Shown here piece by piece: positions 1 through 6,278 of a stretch of DNA of 8,748 bases. The stretch spans positions 1-8,748 of the forward strand of contig DXXQ01000254.1 in the NCBI GenBank assembly GCA_019416265.1. Reading direction: 5' to 3'. The stretch is from Clostridiales bacterium. Its GTDB lineage: Bacteria; Bacillota; Clostridia; Lachnospirales; Lachnospiraceae. Both the position numbers and the translations under genes were made by a program. Numbering within the stretch: position 1 is the first letter of the stretch; every line of letters begins with the position of its first letter. The notes beneath the pieces were generated by a model, which worked only from the letters and a program-made list of their open reading frames with translations, had not been told where the DNA came from and did not search any database.

Positions 1-200
1 CACATCTGATAGGCATTTTCCAGCTCGATGATCTGAATCCCCCGATTCTCCTCCTGATAACGGTCCATCATATTATGGATGATTTTTTCTGTTGTGCCGG
101 CATCCAGTCCAATGGTCTTGGCTATCTGGGATAATTCCACAGACTCTCCCATGGTAAAAAGAATCGCCTCAATGGCTGCCTCTGCTTTTTTTATTTCCAC
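1..200 (-). CDS. scpB: Segregation and condensation protein B, N-terminal part (cut by window edge)
   Basis: Partner of ScpA in the SMC-ScpA-ScpB condensin complex that compacts and separates chromosomes; ScpB dimers bind ScpA and are built of two winged-helix domains. Only the first 66 codons are present. The reading begins M(V)EIKKAEAAIEAILFTMGES, the usual ScpB opening, and continues through the first winged helix (SQIAKTIGLD) to IQIIELENAYQM, where the window ends. The start is GTG at 198-200: the codon just before it in frame is TGA, so no earlier start is possible, and a GAGG sits 9 bases upstream. It begins 20 bases after the scpA stop, so the two are surely co-transcribed. Identification rests on the opening sequence and on the scpA neighbour; I am confident of it although most of the protein is missing. 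Confidence 0.93.
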   Translation of the reverse strand, partial: MEIKKAEAAIEAILFTMGESVELSQIAKTIGLDAGTTEKIIHNMMDRYQEENRGIQIIELENAYQM

Positions 201-220
201 TCAAATAAACCTCGTTCCTG

Positions 221-1006
221 TCATTCCTCTGCAAATTCTGTCAGATTTCTCCATGTTTCCGGATCTGTTGCCACTTCCACTGAAATATCGTCGAAAAGCT
301 CCTCCTGCTCCACATGGATATGTCCCATTTTCATCAGCTCCAGAATCGATAAAAATGTGACGATCACCTGGACCTTCGAACACTGTCTCTCCAGCAGGTC
401 CCGGAAGCTGAAACGTCTGTGTTCCAGCGCATAATCGCGAAGCTCCAGCATCTTATCCGAAAGACTGACCTCTTCTTTCTCTATTTTGCCGAATTTGCTT
501 CGGATGGGGTCAATCTTATCCTCCTGTCTGCGGATAATGGATTTGTAAATGGCGTTGAGTTTCTCCAGGGTCATCCCTGCAAGGAGTTCCCGGGGATCCA
601 CAGGCTCCCTGTATTTCAGAACCTCCTCCGGAATGGTAGGTTTCTTGAAATACACATTTGCCGCATCGTCCATTTTATCCTTAAGCTCATAAGACATGAA
701 TTTGTACATTTTATATTCGAGAAGCTTCTCCACAAGCTCTGCTCGCGGGTCTTCCTCCTCGCCCTCCTCATTGACCTCCTTAGGCAAAAGCATTTTGCAT
801 TTGATGTCAAGAAGGGTTGCAGCCATGACCATGAATTCGCTCATCACTCCCAGATCCGCCTCTTCCATGGCACGGATATATTCCATATACTGATCTGTGA
901 TCTCCACAATGGGAATATCGTAAATATCTATCTTATTCTTATCGATCAGGTGCAGAAGAAGATCCAGCGGACCTTCGAATACATTCAGCTTTACAGGGAT
1001 TCCCAT
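221..1006 (-). CDS. scpA: Segregation and condensation protein A (kleisin)
   Basis: ScpA is the bacterial kleisin: its N-terminus binds the neck of one SMC subunit, its C-terminus the head of the other, and the middle binds a ScpB dimer, closing the condensin ring. The 261-residue length is normal for the family. The N-terminus has the hallmark VKLNVFEGPLDLLLHLIDKN (residues 5-24) followed by the helical IDIYDIPIVEITDQYMEYI. The middle is acidic and charged (about 87-100), and the C-terminal 60 residues form the winged helix (RFSFRDLLERQCSKVQVIVTF onward). ATG at 1004-1006 matches the usual family start; an AGAGG lies about 12 bases upstream, slightly far. The preceding gene ends 62 bases away with no terminator between, and scpB follows after 20 bases. 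Confidence 0.97.
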   Translation of the reverse strand: MGIPVKLNVFEGPLDLLLHLIDKNKIDIYDIPIVEITDQYMEYIRAMEEADLGVMSEFMVMAATLLDIKCKMLLPKEVNEEGEEEDPRAELVEKLLEYKMYKFMSYELKDKMDDAANVYFKKPTIPEEVLKYREPVDPRELLAGMTLEKLNAIYKSIIRRQEDKIDPIRSKFGKIEKEEVSLSDKMLELRDYALEHRRFSFRDLLERQCSKVQVIVTFLSILELMKMGHIHVEQEELFDDISVEVATDPETWRNLTEFAEE

Positions 1007-1068
1007 ATAAGAAATCTACCTCTTTCTTCTTTTTTCGATTTTTTTCGATTCCATTCTGTTCCTCTATT

Positions 1069-1884
1069 CTATACGCAGCCGCCGTCTTTTTCAAGTGGTT
1101 TCATATCAATTACCAGAAGTTCGCGGGGATTGTGGATCCGGACAGGAATCGTATGTTCTCCCAGACCTGCGCTTACCAGCATATGGCTGTCCCCTTTGTG
1201 GAAATCCCCGCAGCAAAAGGGCGGAAATAAAAGATACTGAGGGCTGGTCAGACCAATATGCCTGCCCAGGCGCACCACTCCTCCGTGGTAATGACCGGAG
1301 AGAATAAGCTGCGCTCCCCATTCCAGATAGGTCTTCCCATATTTGGGATTGTGGGCAAGGAGAATATTGATATTCCCGGGTTCCGGCCTTCCGATAAGCT
1401 CCTCCATTTTTTCCAGGGTCAGCTTCGGGGAATTTGGTTTATGATAATAAATCAGGGGGATTTCCAGGCCTGCAATTGTAAACCTATCTCCCCCTATTGT
1501 AAACTCTGCTTTTTCATTGTGAAGAAAGCACACCCCCGACTGCCTGAGACACTCCTCATACTCCAGATATTCCCTCTGAAAGCTTTCCCCTTCATACAGC
1601 TTGTACTCATGGTTTCCGAGAGAATAGTAAACTTTGTATTTGTTTACAATCTGTTTTACCAGTGTTTGTGCGGGTTTCAGGGACGACAGATCACTTCTTA
1701 CGATCATGTCCCCTGTAATAAGAACTCCGTCCGGCTGCAGCCTGTCTATCTCTTCCAGAAGCAGGTTGTTCTCTTCCCCGAAGACGATCCCGTGAAGATC
1801 TGTCAGCATCACGAAACGAACTCCACGGGGATTTTTTATTTTATCTGTAAAAATCTCATATCCGGTTGTGACGAATGTTTTCAT
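1069..1884 (-). CDS. Calcineurin-like metallophosphoesterase
   Basis: Predicted two-metal phosphoesterase; the substrate cannot be read from sequence. All metal-ligand motifs are present in order: TDLHG (D29, H31), TGDM (G58-D59), GNHE (N91-H92-E93), AHNP (H178) and GHYHGG (H198, H200), so it should be active. At 271 residues it resembles the YkuE/YaeI group, which contains membrane-linked phosphodiesterases and lipid pyrophosphatases. Unlike many of those it has no clear N-terminal membrane helix, signal peptide or twin-arginine motif, which suggests a cytoplasmic or peripheral protein (inference). The ATG at 1882-1884 has a strong AAAGGAG four bases upstream. It starts 26 bases after the ABC exporter stop, with no promoter visible, so the two are probably co-transcribed; a role linked to an exported or envelope substrate is possible but unproven. 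Confidence 0.9.
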   Translation of the reverse strand: MKTFVTTGYEIFTDKIKNPRGVRFVMLTDLHGIVFGEENNLLLEEIDRLQPDGVLITGDMIVRSDLSSLKPAQTLVKQIVNKYKVYYSLGNHEYKLYEGESFQREYLEYEECLRQSGVCFLHNEKAEFTIGGDRFTIAGLEIPLIYYHKPNSPKLTLEKMEELIGRPEPGNINILLAHNPKYGKTYLEWGAQLILSGHYHGGVVRLGRHIGLTSPQYLLFPPFCCGDFHKGDSHMLVSAGLGEHTIPVRIHNPRELLVIDMKPLEKDGGCV

Positions 1885-1910
1885 ATAGCTCCTTTGTCTC
1901 TGCCGAAGGA

Positions 1911-3656
1911 TTATAGTCCTGCCTTGATCAGCCCTGCATAAACGCCGTCCTTCTTCATCAGTTCCTCATGAGTTCCCTCTTCTGCAATTCCTTCCGCAGT
2001 GAGCACCAGGATTCTCCGTGCGTTCCGGATGGTGGAAAGCCTGTGGGCGATCACAAAAGTCGTCCTGTCTTTGGCAAGCTTTTCCAGGGATTCCTGAACC
2101 ACTTTTTCACTTTCATTGTCAAGAGCTGAGGTCGCCTCGTCAAAAATAAGGATGGGCGGATTTTTAAGAAAGGCTCTCGCAATGGAAAGTCTCTGCTTCT
2201 GTCCGCCGGAAAGCTTCACTCCGCGCTGTCCGATATCTGTATCGTAATCCTCAGGCATTTCCATAATAAAATCATGGGCATTGGCAGCCTTCGCAGCCCG
2301 GATGACCTCTTCGTCTGTTGCGTCCGGTTTTCCGTAACGGATGTTTTCCAGAATCGTTCCCGCAAAAAGGTATACATCCTGCTGCACGATTCCGATCTGG
2401 CGTCTCAGGTCTTCCAGACGGATTTTGCGGATGTCTGTGCCATCCAGAAGGATCTCTCCTGAGGAGACGTCGTAAAATCTCGGGATGAGACTGCAAAGAG
2501 TTGTTTTTCCGGCGCCGGAGGTTCCCACAAGGGCAACATAATCCCCTGGCTTCACTTCCAGATTTACATGAGAAAGCACTTCCTCGTTGTGATCCTCGTA
2601 GCTAAAGGATACCTCTTTAAATTCGATATCGCCCTTTGCCTTGTCAATAGATACCGCATCCGGCGCATCCTCAATATCCGGAGCAATTGCCATCATTTCA
2701 AGGAAACGGTCGTAACCGCTGTATCCGTTCTGGAACTGTTCCGTAAAGTTGACAAGCTTTGTCACAGGCTCTGTAAAATTGTTGATATAAAGGAGGAAGG
2801 TCACAAGGTCTGTAACCTCCAGACTTCCGTCTGTCAGGAAGAATGCGCCTGCAATGAGAGACGCCACTGTGATCAGAGTCGTAAAGGCGTCCATGCCTGA
2901 ATGATACCCTGCCATATAGCGGTAGGACAGGCGTTTCGCAGCCACGAAGCGGTCATTGCCTCTGGCAAACTTCTCCATCTCCCTCTGCTCGTTTCCGAAG
3001 GATTTCACCACACGGATCCCCGCAAGGCTGTCTTCTATCTGACTGTTGATATCTGCGATTCTTGCACGGTTTTCTTTGAAGGCATGTTTCATCCTTCTGT
3101 TGTAAATAAGCGCATAAAACAGCATGACAACCACAATAGCCAGACAGATCAGAGACATCTTCCAGTTTACATTCAGAAGAATGATCATAGCGCCGATGAG
3201 CTTGATCACGGAAATCACGATATCCTCCGGTCCGTGGTGCAGAAGCTCACTGATGTCAAAAAGGTCATTGGTGATCCTTGATAAAAGATGACCTACCTTC
3301 TGATTATCGTAGAAAGCAAAGGAAAGCTTCTGATAGTGGCTGAAAATTTCATTTCTCATATCATGTTCAATGTAGGCACCCATCATATGTCCATAATATG
3401 TGATGAAAAACCGGCTTCCAAGCTGAACCAGAATCAGACCGATCATAATCAGGCCGATTTTCAGAATGGCGATTTTTGCTTCACTCAGAGACATTTCTCC
3501 TACTGAATTCATGACATAGCGAACCAGGAGCGGGATTACCAGGGTTACCGCCGCTCCCAGAACTGCAAAGAACAGGTCTGCCAGAAACAGGCCTTTATAG
3601 GGCTTATAATATCCTGCCAGTAATTTTAATTTGTTTTGTTTTTTTTCTTTTGTCAT
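1911..3656 (-). CDS. ABC exporter half-transporter (fused membrane and ATPase domains)
   Basis: A 581-residue type IV (MsbA/BmrA-like) ABC exporter half. The membrane domain covers about residues 20-310 with roughly six hydrophobic helices (near 24-48, 63-85, 146-164, 168-185, 257-275, 280-295). The ATPase domain is complete: Walker A GTSGAGKTT (378-386), Q-loop VQQD (Q425/Q426), signature LSGGQ (482-486), Walker B ILIFDE (502-507, with catalytic E507), D-loop SALD and H-loop H538 in AHRLST. Because the catalytic glutamate and both nucleotide motifs are intact and no partner half lies next door, a homodimer is the simplest reading (inference). Substrate is unknown: drugs, lipids or peptides are all possible. 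ATG at 3654-3656 has GGAGGG six bases upstream. A perfect consensus promoter lies directly in front, and the phosphoesterase gene follows after 26 bases. Confidence 0.95.
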   Translation of the reverse strand: MTKEKKQNKLKLLAGYYKPYKGLFLADLFFAVLGAAVTLVIPLLVRYVMNSVGEMSLSEAKIAILKIGLIMIGLILVQLGSRFFITYYGHMMGAYIEHDMRNEIFSHYQKLSFAFYDNQKVGHLLSRITNDLFDISELLHHGPEDIVISVIKLIGAMIILLNVNWKMSLICLAIVVVMLFYALIYNRRMKHAFKENRARIADINSQIEDSLAGIRVVKSFGNEQREMEKFARGNDRFVAAKRLSYRYMAGYHSGMDAFTTLITVASLIAGAFFLTDGSLEVTDLVTFLLYINNFTEPVTKLVNFTEQFQNGYSGYDRFLEMMAIAPDIEDAPDAVSIDKAKGDIEFKEVSFSYEDHNEEVLSHVNLEVKPGDYVALVGTSGAGKTTLCSLIPRFYDVSSGEILLDGTDIRKIRLEDLRRQIGIVQQDVYLFAGTILENIRYGKPDATDEEVIRAAKAANAHDFIMEMPEDYDTDIGQRGVKLSGGQKQRLSIARAFLKNPPILIFDEATSALDNESEKVVQESLEKLAKDRTTFVIAHRLSTIRNARRILVLTAEGIAEEGTHEELMKKDGVYAGLIKAGL

Positions 3657-3681
3657 CGTAGTCCCTCCATAATGTCCATAC

Positions 3682-3699
3682 AGAGTTTATTATAACTCT
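3682..3699. repeat. Inverted repeat over the -10 box of the ABC exporter promoter
   Basis: Perfect 6-base arms AGAGTT and AACTCT separated by six A/T bases. The repeat contains the whole TATAAT box. There is no T-run after it on the minus strand, so it is not a terminator. It is placed where a repressor operator would sit; an A/T-rich palindrome of this size may also occur by chance. Confidence 0.45.
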
Positions 3700-3718
3700 T
3701 TATCCAGCCATTTGTCAA
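3689..3718 (-). promoter_or_regulatory. Consensus housekeeping promoter of the ABC exporter gene
   Basis: On the minus strand, TTGACA (3718-3713) and TATAAT (3694-3689) match the sigma-A/sigma-70 consensus at all twelve positions with an 18-base spacer. Expected transcription start is about 3682, giving a leader of some 26 bases that carries the GGAGGG ribosome binding site. The TGA inside TTGACA is the stop codon of the upstream carboxypeptidase gene (3717-3715). Direct reading of the sequence; activity is inferred. Confidence 0.85.
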
Positions 3719-4899
3719 AGAAGTTCCAGAATCTTTTTCACACAGTCTTTGTAGGTTATCCGGGGCACTGTTTTGTCATAGAGAATGGGGACGCTGCCGA
3801 TTTCCTTTCCGTCTGAGAAATAGACCAATTCCCCTGCCTGAGCTCCTTTTTTTACAGGCGCCTCCACCTCCCTGTGGATCCTGAGCTTACGGGAAATCCT
3901 GCCAATGGGATTCCCGCTGGTGTCCAGATATTTAAACTGCTTCTCCACTTTCAGGGGTACAGTGTCTTTTTTCCCTTTTCTGACCAGGACTTTCGGAAGC
4001 TCTTTTAATTTTCGGTCTATGTAGATGCTGCATCTGGAAAAACCGTAGTTCAGCATAGATGCCGCATCCCTGAAACGCACTTTATAGTCAGGAGCTGCCA
4101 TAACAACAGAGATAAGGGTTATCCCCTTCCTTCCCGCAACAGCAGAAAGACAATATTTCGCCACACTTGTACTTCCTGTTTTCAGGCCCACGCAGCCCTC
4201 ATAGCTCCGAATCAGCTTATTGGTATTTGTCAGTCCGAATTCCTTTGTTCCCTGCTTCGTTACATGGGTAATATTTTCCATCCAGATAGAGGAATATTCA
4301 AGAATCTTCGGATATTTTGTGATAAGCTCGCGGCTCATAACTGCAATGTCCCTTGCAGTTGTATAGTGATTCGGAGAATCTGTTAGTCCGCAGCAATCCT
4401 CAAAATTCGTATTCTCCATTCCCAGCTCTCCGGCTCTTTCATTCATTCTGCGGACAAATTCCTGTTCGCTTCCGCTGATATGCTCCGCCATGGCAACGCT
4501 GGCGTCATTTCCCGATGCAATGACAATACATTTGATCATGGTTTCCACATCCTGGGTTTCCCCTTCTTCCAGATATACCTGGGAGCCTCCCATGGATTTC
4601 GCATGGGCACTTGTGGTCACCTGTTCCTCCATGGTAAGCTTCCCCGCCTCCAGAGCATCAAAGATCAGGATCAGAGTCATGATCTTCGTGATACTGGCCG
4701 GACTTCTTCGGGTATCGGCATCCTTTTCAAACAGAACGGCTCCTGTTTCCGCTTCCATCAGTATGCCCGAGGGCGCGTCTATGAGAACCGCCTCCTGCCC
4801 TTTGTCCGCCTCCCCGGGGTCTTCTGCTGCAACAGCCGCCGGTTTTGCCAAAAGACAGACCAAAAGCAGCCACGCGCACAACACTCTGATTTTTGCCAT
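3715..4899 (-). CDS. D-alanyl-D-alanine carboxypeptidase (penicillin-binding protein 5 family, class C low-molecular-mass type)
   Basis: Removes the terminal D-Ala from peptidoglycan pentapeptides outside the membrane, limiting cross-linking. Three active-site motifs of the serine penicillin-binding fold are present at family spacing: SITK (S69 nucleophile, K72), SGN (S129-N131) and KTG (K240-G242). The N-terminus is a signal peptide: a basic start, hydrophobic residues 6-18 and a likely signal peptidase I cut after AVAA at residue 25. Residues about 290-380 fit the beta-rich C-terminal domain of PBP5. The protein ends soon after (KKILELL), so the usual amphipathic membrane-anchoring helix is short or absent. 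Length, 394 residues, is like DacF of Bacillus, but dacB- or dacA-type roles cannot be separated here, so no symbol is given. ATG at 4897-4899 has GGGAG just upstream. The gene stands alone between a terminator and the exporter promoter. Confidence 0.95.
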   Translation of the reverse strand: MAKIRVLCAWLLLVCLLAKPAAVAAEDPGEADKGQEAVLIDAPSGILMEAETGAVLFEKDADTRRSPASITKIMTLILIFDALEAGKLTMEEQVTTSAHAKSMGGSQVYLEEGETQDVETMIKCIVIASGNDASVAMAEHISGSEQEFVRRMNERAGELGMENTNFEDCCGLTDSPNHYTTARDIAVMSRELITKYPKILEYSSIWMENITHVTKQGTKEFGLTNTNKLIRSYEGCVGLKTGSTSVAKYCLSAVAGRKGITLISVVMAAPDYKVRFRDAASMLNYGFSRCSIYIDRKLKELPKVLVRKGKKDTVPLKVEKQFKYLDTSGNPIGRISRKLRIHREVEAPVKKGAQAGELVYFSDGKEIGSVPILYDKTVPRITYKDCVKKILELL

Positions 4900-4915
4900 A
4901 CTTCTCCCTCTGAAA

Positions 4916-4953
4916 CTTATACTTATATCCTATTTTAAAAAGAGCCTTGCCAA
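4916..4953 (-). promoter_or_regulatory. Weak candidate promoter for the carboxypeptidase gene
   Basis: The stretch 4900-5037 between the upstream terminator and the carboxypeptidase start should contain a promoter. The best match is TTGGCA (4953-4948) with two tandem TATAAG boxes (4927-4922 and 4921-4916), but the nearer spacing is 20 bases, which is poor for the housekeeping factor. No convincing sporulation-factor match was found by eye. An imperfect inverted repeat, CCGGG near 4968 with CCCGG near 4990, also lies in this spacer. Confidence 0.25.
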
Positions 4954-5037
4954 AATATGACTGTTCCGGGCCTGAAAATTCTTTTTCCCGGCAATAGAAA
5001 AAGAAATCCCCTTACGGATAATATTTTCCCAATAAGC

Positions 5038-5098
5038 AAAAAGCCTCCCCTTTTCGGAAACAGGTTCATCTGTGTGACCTGTTTCGAAAGGGGAGACT
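5038..5098 (-). terminator. Large rho-independent terminator after the chromate-transporter pair
   Basis: Read on the minus strand from 5098: AGTCTCCCCTTT, CG, AAACAGGT, an 11-base loop, then ACCTGTTT, CCG, AAAAGGGGAGGCT, followed by TTTTT (5042-5038). The arms pair over more than 20 base pairs with one G-U pair and two single-base bulges. The T-run is only on the minus-strand side, so it ends transcription coming from the transporter genes. It lies 31 bases after the stop of the second transporter gene. Confidence 0.88.
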
Positions 5099-5129
5099 CT
5101 CCTGTTCCGCAATGAAATACCATGATTTT

Positions 5130-5702
5130 TTAAAATTTAAATACAATTCCCACAACTGCCGCAGCAGCAATATAAAAAATCGGATGTCCCTTAAATTTTT
5201 TCAGCGCTGCGTAGATTGCCACTGCAAGAACTGCCGTTTCCCATCGGAAGTTTGAAATGATCAGATCCAAACTCAGCTTTGACCAGTCAAACTCATGGAA
5301 AAACGCAAGCTGGGCAACGTTCAGTCCAGCTGCTGCGATCAAAGCCGTGGATGCCGGGCGAAGTCCTTTAAAAACTCCCTGAACAACAGGAGAGTCCTTA
5401 AACTTATCCAGCACCTTTGATATCAATATGATCACGATCACAGACGGGGCGGCAAGAGCCAGAGTCGCAAGGATCGCTCCGGGAAGCCCTGCTGTGATAA
5501 AGCCCACATAGGTGGACATATTAATCCCGATCGCCCCGGGCGTAGACTCTGATACAGCTATGAGATTCATAATATCCTGACTGGTAAACCAGCCTGTGGC
5601 CGCGCTCATCTCATAGAGGAACGGAAGGGTTGCAAGGCCTCCTCCCACTGCAAAAAGCCCTGTTTTAAAAAATTCGAACATCAAGCGAAGATACAGTGTC
5701 AT
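5130..5702 (-). CDS. Chromate transporter family protein, second short subunit
   Basis: Second of two short-chain CHR-family membrane proteins. The 190 residues make one CHR domain with about six hydrophobic segments. The family's N-terminal glycine motif appears as VGGGLATLPFL (GGG at 20-22) and the TPG motif as ESTPGAIGIN (T54-G56), at the same residue numbers as in the first subunit, which shows the two are paralogues. In Gram-positive bacteria such pairs (for example ywrB/ywrA of Bacillus subtilis) together replace the single double-domain ChrA, a chromate efflux protein; the true physiological anion here is unknown. The ATG overlaps the TGA of the preceding gene by 4 bases (5699-5702), and GGGAGGG lies six bases upstream, so translation is probably coupled. 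A strong terminator follows. Confidence 0.9.
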   Translation of the reverse strand: MTLYLRLMFEFFKTGLFAVGGGLATLPFLYEMSAATGWFTSQDIMNLIAVSESTPGAIGINMSTYVGFITAGLPGAILATLALAAPSVIVIILISKVLDKFKDSPVVQGVFKGLRPASTALIAAAGLNVAQLAFFHEFDWSKLSLDLIISNFRWETAVLAVAIYAALKKFKGHPIFYIAAAAVVGIVFKF

Positions 5703-6241
5703 GATTTTGCCCTCCCGATCAGATACATGATATAGCCTGCTGCTCCTGCTGCAATTACCAGAAATACAGTAGACAGATTTGTAAACAAAGCAAGGGCAAG
5801 CACGATCAGGAACAGGATCACTGCCTTATTGTCTGACAGGGATTTCCTGCCAAGCTTAACAACAGCGTCAAAGATCAGCACGCACACGCACACGCGGATT
5901 CCTGCAAAAGCATGGATCACCAGGGGAAGAGATGCAAAATTACTGAGAAAGGCCGCTATTGCAACAATGATCACAATAGAAGGCGATAAAAATCCCAGAG
6001 CTGCCACAATGGCTCCCATGATGCCTGCATACTTCACCCCGATAAAGGTAGAGGTATTGATGGCAATAATTCCGGGCGTACACTGTCCGATGGCATAGTA
6101 GTCCATCAGTTCTTCCTCTGTTGCCCAGTGATATTTTTCAACGATCACCTGCTGCAGCAGAGACAGCATTGCGTATCCGCCTCCGAAGGAGCATATCCCA
6201 ATGCTGAAAAATACCGTGTACAGTTTCCATAATTTTTTCAT
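5699..6241 (-). CDS. Chromate transporter family protein, first short subunit
   Basis: A 180-residue single-domain CHR-family membrane protein. It carries CSFGGGYAMLSLL (GGG at 20-22) and GQCTPGIIAINTSTF (T54-G56), the two conserved motifs of the family, and about six hydrophobic segments. It lacks a second CHR half, which the next gene supplies. It would act in the plasma membrane as a heteromer with that protein, moving chromate or a related oxyanion (family knowledge; substrate is inferred). A short codon repeat encodes RVCVCV at residues 116-121 inside a membrane helix. ATG at 6239-6241 has AAAGGA nine bases upstream. It begins 37 bases after the cls stop without a visible terminator or promoter, so it may be read through from cls. 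Confidence 0.9.
   Translation of the reverse strand: MKKLWKLYTVFFSIGICSFGGGYAMLSLLQQVIVEKYHWATEEELMDYYAIGQCTPGIIAINTSTFIGVKYAGIMGAIVAALGFLSPSIVIIVAIAAFLSNFASLPLVIHAFAGIRVCVCVLIFDAVVKLGRKSLSDNKAVILFLIVLALALFTNLSTVFLVIAAGAAGYIMYLIGRAKS
5878..5895. repeat. Short GCACAC tandem repeat inside the first chromate-transporter gene
   Basis: Two full GCACAC units (5882-5887, 5888-5893) flanked by partial copies. On the coding strand it gives alternating Val-Cys codons. The unit is six bases, so gain or loss of a copy keeps the reading frame. Confidence 0.6.
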
Positions 6242-6278
6242 TTTCTGTTTTCCTTTCTGTTGTCAGATTTCCTGTCCT

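Noticed and set aside
419..1240. Plus-strand open frame of 273 codons opposite scpA and the phosphoesterase end
   Set aside because: It runs through two well-supported minus-strand genes and their spacer, with no recognisable domain.
1258..1941. Plus-strand open frame of 227 codons
   Set aside because: Antisense to the metallophosphoesterase and the ABC exporter end; no family features.
4480..4960. Two plus-strand open frames opposite the carboxypeptidase start
   Set aside because: They are two different reading frames over the same stretch, antisense to the signal peptide and SITK region of a clear gene.
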